A program made the position numbers and the translations under genes. The notes below the pieces were generated by a model. That model saw only the letters and a program-made list of their open reading frames with translations, made no database searches and was not told where the DNA came from. A stretch of 38,583 nt of DNA from CAZTAO01 sp964611645 (GTDB lineage Bacteria; Armatimonadota; UBA5829): the NCBI GenBank assembly GCA_964611645.1, contig CAZTAO010000044.1:1-38583 (forward strand). The letters run 5' to 3'. Positions 32,734 to 38,583 of this stretch are shown piece by piece (position 1 is the stretch's first letter; each line of letters begins with the position of its first letter).

Positions 32734-33732
32734 CTACCACCTCGCGTACCAGAACAAGAGAAACGCACCCGCGCACAGTGCGAACGTCAGCCCGTAGATT
32801 ATCCAGATCACCTTGGTAGGCGACCAACCTTTGCTCATCAGGCGGTGGTGGAGGTGGGTGGTATCCGCTTCATGAATCTTCTTGCCGGATGTAAGGCGTC
32901 GGATCACAACGAACGCGGTATCACCAAGCGGCAGCCCCAACACCAGCACCGGTATGAGCATAGCTACCAGGGTAGAGGTCTTAAATGCGCCCAGAATGGC
33001 CATCGCCGCAAGCATGAATCCCAGGAACTGAGCGCCAACCGTACCCATAAAGACCTTTGCAGGTGGGTAGTTGAACCTCAGAAACGCAAGGGAAGCGCCC
33101 ATCACGGCCGCCGACAAGACTGCGGTGAAACGCATCGCGAATATGTTTTCAGGCGAGACCGGACGCGCGACAAGTGCCATTAGCAGAAGAGTGGCGGAGG
33201 CGATGGCGGTGATTCCCCCTGCCAGCCCATCCAGCCCGTCCATACAGTCGATCGCCTTCGTAACCATCAGAACCCAGATCACTGTGAACGGCGCACTCAT
33301 CAGGCCAAGCGGCACAGAGTCGAGAATGGGAAGGCTGACTTGCCGGACCCCTATGCCAAACAAGGCCAGGATCACTCCACCGCCCATGATGGTCGCCGCC
33401 TGCACCCATCCGGGAAGCTCGAACCTGTCGTCCAGCACTCCGACCATGGCCACAAAAGAAGCCCCGATGAGCACGCCAAGAACAACCCTGCTGAACCAGA
33501 GGGGATAGTTGCCCTGCGACCATCGCCCGTCCAGGGCAACGCACACGCACGCCGCAAGCATCACCGAGGCAAACATCGCGAGGCCGCCAAGCAGGGGTGT
33601 GGGTTTGACGTGAAGCCTGCGTCCCCCAGGGTGGGCAACAACTCCCAGCCTGAGGGCGAGGATCCTTATAGGCGGTATCAGAACGTAAGCCACGACAAAG
33701 CTGATCGACGCGGCCAGTAGGGCCAACTTCAT
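32734..33732 (-). CDS. MraY/WecA-like undecaprenyl-phosphate sugar-1-phosphate transferase
   Basis: A 332-residue polytopic membrane enzyme of the WecA/TagO group, which transfers GlcNAc-1-phosphate from UDP-GlcNAc to undecaprenyl phosphate and starts a surface polysaccharide. Conserved motifs are PLLGGLAMF, the Mg-binding VGVLDDRFELPGW, the DCMDGLDGLAGG catalytic loop and the C-terminal DTTHLHHRLMSKGWS His motif. ATG 33732 is favoured because the ribosome-site-like GGCGG is too close to the alternative ATG at 33741. With wecB next to it, and UDP-ManNAc as product there, a ManNAc-containing polymer is likely. Confidence 0.94.
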   Translation of the reverse strand: MKLALLAASISFVVAYVLIPPIRILALRLGVVAHPGGRRLHVKPTPLLGGLAMFASVMLAACVCVALDGRWSQGNYPLWFSRVVLGVLIGASFVAMVGVLDDRFELPGWVQAATIMGGGVILALFGIGVRQVSLPILDSVPLGLMSAPFTVIWVLMVTKAIDCMDGLDGLAGGITAIASATLLLMALVARPVSPENIFAMRFTAVLSAAVMGASLAFLRFNYPPAKVFMGTVGAQFLGFMLAAMAILGAFKTSTLVAMLIPVLVLGLPLGDTAFVVIRRLTSGKKIHEADTTHLHHRLMSKGWSPTKVIWIIYGLTFALCAGAFLLFWYARW

Positions 33733-33788
33733 TTCACACATCCGCCGGCATCACAGTGCCGAAGCTCCGAAAGCGCCGGAGCCCAACG

Positions 33789-35084
33789 CTATACGTTAAG
33801 CGACGCGTCGTACACCGGGAAGCGCTTCGTCAGAAGCTTCACTTCCGCGGCCACTGCCAACCGTTCTCGAATGTTCTCCGGGCTATCTCCAACATTCTTC
33901 AGACAACGCAGGATAAGCTCGGCGATGGTGCGCATCTCCGGTTCCTTCATACCCCTGGTCGTCGCCGCTGGAGTCCCAATGCGAATACCGCTGGTAATGG
34001 TCGGTTTCTGCTTGTCAAACGGTATCATGCTCTTGTTGAGAACTATGCCGGTATCATCGAGTACTTCCTGGGCGACCTTGCCTGTCACACCGATCGGTAT
34101 GAGGTCGACGAGCATCAGGTGGTTGTCTGTGCCGCCGCTTACCAGCCGGAGTCCGCCCTTGACCAACTCTTCCGCCAGCACGACCGCATTTAGGCGGACC
34201 TGCTTCTGGTATTCCTTGAACGAAGGCTCCATAGCCTCCTTGAAGCAGACTGCCTTCGCCGCCACCACGTGCTCCAGAGGCCCGCCTTGCAGACCAGGGA
34301 AAACCGCGCGGTCTATCTTCGCGGCCAGTTCCTGCTTGCACAGGATCATCCCGGACCTCGGTCCGCGCAGGGTCTTATGCGTCGTGGAAGTGACTATGTG
34401 GCAGTGCGGGACTGGGGACGGATGCTCGCCCGCCGCGACCAGACCGGCGATGTGAGCCATATCGGTCATCAGCAGCGCGCCCACTTCGTCCGCGATCTTC
34501 CGAAGCGCGACGAAATCGATCACGCGCGGATAGGCGCTGGCCCCCGCCACGATGATCTTGGGATTGCACTCGATCGCGCGCTTGCGGATTGTGTCATAAT
34601 TCAGGGTCTCGGTCTCAGGGTCCACCCCGTAAGAGGCAGGGTTGTAGATCACTCCAGAGAAGTTGACCGGGCTGCCGTGGGTAAGGTGACCACCGTGGGC
34701 CAGTTCCATCGCGAGGAATGTATCCCCCGGTTTCATGAAAGCGAAATACGCCGCCATGTTGGCGCCGGAGCCGGAGTGCGGCTGCACGTTGGCGTGCTCC
34801 GCGCCGAACAACTCCTTCGCGCGCTCTATGGCCAGGCATTCCACACTGTCCACAAACTCGCACCCGCCGTAGTATCGCTTGTTGGGATAGCCCTCGGCGT
34901 ATTTGTTGGTGAATACCGAGCCTTGAGCTTCCATAACGGCCCGGCTGGCGTAGTTTTCGGAAGCTATCAGCAGGACCTTGTCGTTCTGGCGAGCGATCTC
35001 GCCGCATACTGCCGCGCTGACCTCGGGGTCAGAATCCGCGAGGCTTGCGCCGATTCCCGGCGCGAATGAACATGTCTGATCCAA
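33789..35084 (-). CDS. glyA: Serine hydroxymethyltransferase
   Basis: GlyA interconverts serine and glycine while charging tetrahydrofolate with a one-carbon unit. The PLP lysine lies in STTHKTLRGPRSG, with LIASENY, NKYAEGYPNKRYYGG and HSGSGANMAAYFA motifs also present. The start is uncertain. TTG 35084 has AGAAGG about 7 bases upstream and gives a 431-residue protein close to the family length. ATG 35144 would add 20 residues, overlap rpiB by 23 bases and lacks a ribosome site. It follows rpiB, as in many Firmicutes. Confidence 0.95.
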   Translation of the reverse strand: MDQTCSFAPGIGASLADSDPEVSAAVCGEIARQNDKVLLIASENYASRAVMEAQGSVFTNKYAEGYPNKRYYGGCEFVDSVECLAIERAKELFGAEHANVQPHSGSGANMAAYFAFMKPGDTFLAMELAHGGHLTHGSPVNFSGVIYNPASYGVDPETETLNYDTIRKRAIECNPKIIVAGASAYPRVIDFVALRKIADEVGALLMTDMAHIAGLVAAGEHPSPVPHCHIVTSTTHKTLRGPRSGMILCKQELAAKIDRAVFPGLQGGPLEHVVAAKAVCFKEAMEPSFKEYQKQVRLNAVVLAEELVKGGLRLVSGGTDNHLMLVDLIPIGVTGKVAQEVLDDTGIVLNKSMIPFDKQKPTITSGIRIGTPAATTRGMKEPEMRTIAELILRCLKNVGDSPENIRERLAVAAEVKLLTKRFPVYDASLNV

Positions 35085-35121
35085 GTGAGAACCTTCTTCT
35101 CTGCGTACTGCGCCACTGTCC

Positions 35122-35589
35122 TCACGCGCAGCCGCAGGATTCATCCAGTTTGTTGATCTTATCTACCCGAAGCTCGTGCCGTGTTCCGGACTCGAACTCG
35201 GTATCCAGAAACGCTTTAGCAATCTCAAGCGCCAGGCCGCCCCCCACCACTCGCTCTCCGAGACCCAGCACGTTGGCGTTGTTGTGGGCCCGGGACATTC
35301 GCGCGGAATAAGGCTCGGAACACGCAGCCGCCCTTATGCCGTTGATCTTGTTGGCGGTGATTGTCATCCCGATGCCGGTGCCGCAGACCAGGATCGCTCT
35401 TTCGCATTGCCCGGAAGCGACCGCCTGAGCAACCGCCACCGCGATATCGGGATAGTCGACCCTGTCGGTCGAATAAGCCCCAAAATCCCTGATCTGGTAG
35501 CCCTCCGCCGAAAGGCCCTCCATAAGGGCAATCTTCAGCGAAAGCCCAGCGTGGTCACAACCGATGCCAAGTGTCTTTGTCTTCTCCAT
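35122..35589 (-). CDS. rpiB: Ribose-5-phosphate isomerase B
   Basis: RpiB interconverts ribose-5-phosphate and ribulose-5-phosphate. The 155-residue protein has the GCDHAGLSLK motif (10-19), the catalytic Cys69 in VCGTGIGMTITANK and the RMSRAHNNANVLGLG segment. The C-terminus ends in an unusual DESCGCA. ATG 35589 lies only about 10 bases after a perfect TATAAT, so the mRNA leader is nearly absent and no Shine-Dalgarno sequence fits. First gene of the rpiB-glyA-wecA-like-wecB-perM group. Confidence 0.97.
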   Translation of the reverse strand: MEKTKTLGIGCDHAGLSLKIALMEGLSAEGYQIRDFGAYSTDRVDYPDIAVAVAQAVASGQCERAILVCGTGIGMTITANKINGIRAAACSEPYSARMSRAHNNANVLGLGERVVGGGLALEIAKAFLDTEFESGTRHELRVDKINKLDESCGCA

Positions 35590-35598
35590 AACAGAGCT

Positions 35599-35627
35599 AT
35601 TATAGCCGTGGGAGGTCTCATTGTAAA
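35599..35627 (-). promoter_or_regulatory. Near-consensus promoter for rpiB operon
   Basis: On the minus strand TTTACA (35627-35622, 5/6 match) and TATAAT (35604-35599, perfect) are separated by exactly 17 bases. The expected start is about 35592, 3 bases before the rpiB ATG, so rpiB would be translated from an almost leaderless mRNA. Confidence 0.75.
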
Positions 35628-35852
35628 GCAGAACATCCGTTTGAAATAGTTTGATTAGCGCCGAAAACTGGGTAAAGTCTATTACACAGGATTTCTCTGA
35701 CCTGCGGGACTAGCAGGTTCGCATTTGTTGTCACTACCCGTACACCTCGGGACTTGCCTATCGGAACGCGCATAGCGCGACAAGCGGCTATTTAGCTTGT
35801 TGACCACTCTCTTTGGCTTGGCCTCATAGTTCTATCGCAAGGAGGATACGAT

Positions 35853-36059
35853 ATGTGGCAAATGGCAAAAAGCGTTACACCATCGCAGCTTGGAGTGTAT
35901 ATAGACGAAGCGGTCTTTCCCTGCACCCGTGACGAACTCCTGAGATGCGCCGAGGATAACGACGCCCCCGACGCGCTTTTGGATGTGATAGAGGAATTGC
36001 CTGACCGAAGGTATTCTGACGCATACGAAGTAGTAGGAAGACTAGCCTCCTATATCTAG
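35853..36059 (+). CDS. DUF2795 family small protein
   Basis: A 68-residue protein matching DUF2795: the pattern FPCTRDELLRCAEDNDAPDALLDVIEELPDRRYSDAYEV at 22-60 has the family's helix, acidic turn and LPDRxY motif. The family has no firm function. ATG 35853 has a strong GGAGG at 35841-35845, 7 bases away. It is a single-gene unit, ended by a strong terminator at 36116. The 263-base spacer before it holds the rpiB promoter, a small hairpin (35701-35717) and a weak TTGACC box at 35800-35805 without a good -10. Confidence 0.88.
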   Translation: MWQMAKSVTPSQLGVYIDEAVFPCTRDELLRCAEDNDAPDALLDVIEELPDRRYSDAYEVVGRLASYI

Positions 36060-36115
36060 AGCATTCTCTGACGCACTCTCTGATCACTCGCCGCTTGACC
36101 CGCGGCGAAAACCTC

Positions 36116-36162
36116 GAGAACGACTCGCCCCGCACCAGCGAGAGAGTCGTTCTCATCTTTTT
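36116..36162 (+). terminator. Rho-independent terminator after the DUF2795 gene
   Basis: GAGAACGACTC (36116-36126) pairs perfectly with GAGTCGTTCTC (36144-36154), an 11-base stem, followed by ATCTTTTT. It is the clearest intrinsic terminator in the window. Confidence 0.88.
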
Positions 36163-36258
36163 GCGTACCCCGGAGTTCTGCCCCCCGTATGAAGGAAATC
36201 ACCACAGCCCTCTTGAAGATGAACAAGGAGCAGGGACAACAGCGTTCTGGAGGCGTAC

Positions 36259-36666
36259 ATGAGCACTGACATCACAGAATCGCAAGAGCAGAAACGGGAG
36301 AAAAGCTGGAGGGAAAGGCATATAAACCCAGGAAGCTTACTTCTCATGCTTGGATCTCCTGTGCTTTTTCTAGAAGGCACAAGCCGGCACAATGCTGCGG
36401 AAATCATTGCGGCGTGTGGATTGCTGGCAGGTAGTCTTCTGAATCTGCTCGGGCCATCGACCCTGCGCCTTATGAGTGTAGGTCTTCTCTGCGCCTCGGT
36501 AGGTCTCGGTTCAATCGGATGGTCTACTGACGAATCCAACGTCACAGTCCAGTACTTCTACATCATCGGCGGTCCCATCCTGATCATCCTTGGTATCTAT
36601 CAGATACTGAGGGATATCCTACCGATCATCAGGAAGACAGGGTCTGGCAACAAAGCTGCACCGTAA
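36259..36666 (+). CDS. Small hypothetical membrane protein
   Basis: I do not recognise this 135-residue protein. After a charged N-terminus (1-22, Glu/Lys/Arg-rich) it has four hydrophobic segments at about 25-40, 45-64, 68-87 and 97-120, then a basic tail (RKTGSGNK). The topology suggests both ends in the cytoplasm. ATG 36259 has CTGGAGG about 6 bases upstream. It stands alone between a terminator and a repeat-rich spacer, with no neighbour that hints at a function. Confidence 0.7.
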   Translation: MSTDITESQEQKREKSWRERHINPGSLLLMLGSPVLFLEGTSRHNAAEIIAACGLLAGSLLNLLGPSTLRLMSVGLLCASVGLGSIGWSTDESNVTVQYFYIIGGPILIILGIYQILRDILPIIRKTGSGNKAAP

Positions 36667-36703
36667 CCCAACTCAAGACTCGAAGCCTCCGATCACACTA
36701 TTT

Positions 36704-36772
36704 CTATGCTGCGGGAACTTACATTGTGCAGATTTCCGTAGATTAGTGCAGACCGGCGTTCCCGCAGCATAG
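36704..36772. repeat. Perfect 15-base inverted repeat
   Basis: CTATGCTGCGGGAAC (36704-36718) and GTTCCCGCAGCATAG (36758-36772) are exact complements around a 39-base loop, which itself contains GTGCAGA twice. No gene lies inside. Its size and symmetry suggest a mobile-element end, a dispersed palindrome or a structured RNA. Confidence 0.8.
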
Positions 36773-36777
36773 CCCCG

Positions 36778-36802
36778 CCCTCCAGGTAGGATACCTGGAG
36801 GG
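36778..36802. repeat. Perfect 11-base stem with a GGA loop
   Basis: CCCTCCAGGTA (36778-36788) pairs with TACCTGGAGGG (36792-36802). It follows the larger inverted repeat by 5 bases and lacks a T-run, so it is not a normal terminator. Confidence 0.8.
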
Positions 36803-36812
36803 ATGAAGACTT

Positions 36813-36839
36813 CATCTGTGCCATCTGCGACATCTGCGG
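36813..36839. repeat. Three tandem 9-base repeats
   Basis: CATCTGTGC, CATCTGCGA and CATCTGCGG follow each other without gaps. They sit between the hairpin at 36778 and the ThuA-Gfo/Idh gene. The rest of this spacer (to 36931) shows only a small GCCCG/CGGGC hairpin at 36904-36916. Confidence 0.75.
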
Positions 36840-36931
36840 ATAACTTTGTGATTTTGAACTTTGAACCAGCTTTTGTTACCATGCTTCCCGACTGTGTAAA
36901 TTCGCCCGTTTCGGGCTGATGGAGAAATACC

Positions 36932-38583
36932 ATGAAGAAAGTGCTGTATGTGTTCGGCGGACCCGATTTTCACCCTACCCAGTGGGCGGGGGAGAAGCTC
37001 AAGGAGATAGTCGCAAAGGACGGCAGGTATACTGTTGATGTCACAGACAACCTCGACGCATTTGCCAAGCTGCCCGGCGGCAAGTATGACGTGGTGGTGG
37101 ACTACACAACCCTCTTCGAGAACGACCTCGGCGGGGCGCGGGGCGAAGGCCTGATGGGGTTCGTCAAGAATGGCGGAGGCTACGTGGCGCTTCACAGCGC
37201 GGCGGACAGTTTCCGGGGGAACCGGGACTACGTCGAGATGATCGATGGCGAGTTCATTACCCACCCCGAGATTCACGAGTTCAACGTGAAGATCACGGAC
37301 AAATGCCACTACCTCACCACCCGAATGCCGGATCTCACCATCACCGATGAGCTATACCACCTCCAGAACCACGACCCAGCAAAGGTGCGCCTCCTGGCCT
37401 CCACTCCCTATGGCGGCGAGGAGAAGCCGATGGTTTACGTGCGAGAGTATGGCAAGGGCAGAGTTGTATATCTGGCCCCCGGCCACACGTTCTCGACGTG
37501 GGCAAACCCCGATTTCCAGAAGCTGTTGATCCGCTCGATTGCGTGGGCGTCCGGAGAGGAAAAGACCGAGAAGCAGGTCCGCTGCGGGATTCTGGGCTAC
37601 GGCCCGGCATTTGGTATGGGCAAGTATCACGCCGACGCCATCAACGCCACCGACGGCATGGAGACTATAGCAGTCTGCGATGCGAACCCGGAGAGGATCG
37701 CCGCAGCCAAAGCGGATATGCCGGGACTGTCCGGCTATCACACCTGCCTGGACACGATGCTCGAAGACCCCGAGGTCAACCTGGTGGTGGACATCACTCC
37801 GCACAACGTCCACGCCCAGACCGCGATCCAGTGCCTCAACGCAGGCAAGCACGTGGTTATCGAGAAACCATTCTGCATCACGGTTGCCGAAGCCAACGCG
37901 ATGATCGATGCAGCCCGGGCCAACAAAGTGATGCTCAGCATTTTCCACAACCGCCGCTGGGACCCCGACTATCTGCTCATTCGGGAGATAGTCGACAAGG
38001 GAATGATCGGCGACATATTCCACATCGAAGCCGGGTTCAGTTCATACAGCCATCCGGGGTTCTGGTGGAGGTCGGACAAGGCGATCAGCGGAGGCGTGAT
38101 GCACGACTGGGGCGCGCACTTCATCGACTGGATCCTCAACCTGGTGCCGGGAAAGGTGACGCAGGTGATGGGCGACCTGCAGAAGCGCGTGTGGGACAAC
38201 GTGAGCAACGAGGACCACGGCCAGGTCTACCTCCGCTTCGAGAATGGCGTGACCGCTGAATACCTGGTCTCCTCCATCGCCGCCCTGGCTGGACCGAAGT
38301 GGCGCATTCTGGGCACGAAAGGCGCCATCGAGGCTGATTGGACCGGTGAGCAAATTCACCTGGTCAGCGTCGCCTCGGGCGTGCGCCAGGACAGCATCGT
38401 GAAGCTCACCCCGGGCGGCCTGGTCTGCGCTCCCTACTATAATAATATTGCCGATCACCTGCTGCTGGGTGAAGAGCTGCTCGTCACCGCCGAGCAGTCG
38501 CGCCGCGTCATCGGCGTCATCGACGCCGGTCGGCGCAGTGCCGAACTGAGGGTGAGCGTCGCCATGGCCGAGGGGATCGAGGA
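36932..38583 (+). CDS. ThuA domain - Gfo/Idh/MocA oxidoreductase fusion (3' end cut by window)
   Basis: The frame is open from ATG 36932 to the window end (550 codons), so the C-terminus is missing. Residues 1 to about 210 form a ThuA-like class I amidotransferase fold domain (MKKVLYVFGG, GGGYVALHSAADSF, GKGRVVYLAPGHT). From about 215 a Gfo/Idh/MocA dehydrogenase starts: Rossmann motif CGILGYGPAFGMGKYHADAI, Glu311-Lys312-Pro313 and HDWGAHFID (391-399) with the catalytic His396. The fused form suggests oxidation or epimerisation of sugars linked to trehalose/disaccharide use, but the substrate is unknown. GGAGA lies about 6 bases before the ATG. The dehydrogenase domain is nearly complete. Confidence 0.92.
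   Translation, partial: MKKVLYVFGGPDFHPTQWAGEKLKEIVAKDGRYTVDVTDNLDAFAKLPGGKYDVVVDYTTLFENDLGGARGEGLMGFVKNGGGYVALHSAADSFRGNRDYVEMIDGEFITHPEIHEFNVKITDKCHYLTTRMPDLTITDELYHLQNHDPAKVRLLASTPYGGEEKPMVYVREYGKGRVVYLAPGHTFSTWANPDFQKLLIRSIAWASGEEKTEKQVRCGILGYGPAFGMGKYHADAINATDGMETIAVCDANPERIAAAKADMPGLSGYHTCLDTMLEDPEVNLVVDITPHNVHAQTAIQCLNAGKHVVIEKPFCITVAEANAMIDAARANKVMLSIFHNRRWDPDYLLIREIVDKGMIGDIFHIEAGFSSYSHPGFWWRSDKAISGGVMHDWGAHFIDWILNLVPGKVTQVMGDLQKRVWDNVSNEDHGQVYLRFENGVTAEYLVSSIAALAGPKWRILGTKGAIEADWTGEQIHLVSVASGVRQDSIVKLTPGGLVCAPYYNNIADHLLLGEELLVTAEQSRRVIGVIDAGRRSAELRVSVAMAEGIE

Noticed and set aside
35800..35830. TTGACC with CATAGT as a promoter for the DUF2795 gene.
   Set aside because: The spacing of 19 bases and a 4/6 -10 box are too weak to list as a feature.
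36189..36269. A 26-codon reading frame (ATG 36189 to TGA 36269) overlapping the start of the small membrane protein, as a possible leader peptide.
   Set aside because: No ribosome site precedes it, and its sequence has no regulatory codon run; it probably occurs by chance.

Overview
The window is 38.6 kb of dense bacterial chromosome. It has GC-rich codon use, many short or overlapping gene junctions, several GTG and TTG starts, and one 10-N assembly gap inside rlmN. It carries about 32 protein genes, no rRNA, tRNA or CRISPR array that I could see, and no transposase or phage gene. The gene mix fits an uncultured bacterium of the Armatimonadota or a nearby group: DUF4838 and GH127 glycosidases, a ThuA-Gfo/Idh fusion, a GHL10 lipoprotein-like hydrolase, archaeal-type phosphoglycerate mutase, Firmicutes-like rpiB-glyA-tagO-wecB and acpS-nnr neighbourhoods, and an FHA-rich Ser/Thr kinase operon. 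That placement is an inference, not a proof.

Layout. 1-4047 (+): two secreted carbohydrate-active proteins (DUF4838, GH127). 4057-8071 (+): a perfect sigma-70-type promoter followed by radA-nadA-nadC-birA (DNA repair, NAD synthesis, biotin ligation); the end of birA is overwritten by a palindromic repeat. 8137-10880 (+): apgM and rhaB. 10881-11134: a repeat-rich convergent spacer with a terminator for serA. 12718-11135 (-): serA. 23901-12839 (-): one long directon, acpS-nnr followed by the FHA/VWA/PP2C/kinase operon and a GHL10 hydrolase. 23902-24155: divergent spacer with a large palindrome. 24156-27323 (+): a catalytically degenerate metallo-beta-lactamase-fold protein, DUF3006, rlmN and a D-cysteine desulfhydrase-like enzyme. 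29362-27324 (-): zinc-ribbon coiled coil, RNase H, orphan DNA methyltransferase. 35589-29443 (-): rpiB-glyA-tagO/wecA-wecB-perM-uppP behind a near-consensus promoter (glycine/one-carbon metabolism plus envelope polysaccharide precursors and lipid-carrier recycling). 35853-36666 (+): a DUF2795 gene with a strong terminator and a small membrane protein. 36932-end (+): ThuA-Gfo/Idh/MocA fusion, cut by the window edge.

The most unusual region is 13960-21943. A transmembrane Ser/Thr kinase, a PP2C phosphatase, a von Willebrand A protein and four FHA proteins carrying six FHA domains and three zinc-binding Cys clusters are encoded head to tail with almost no spacing. Two different membrane anchors carry the same zinc-knuckle plus FHA cassette. 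Short Thr-x-Met/Phe motifs recur in the disordered tails of the VWA, FHA and kinase proteins, which looks like a set of matched phosphothreonine sites and readers. It resembles the regulatory modules of type VI secretion and TerY-P systems, but none of the effector genes of those systems are in the window.
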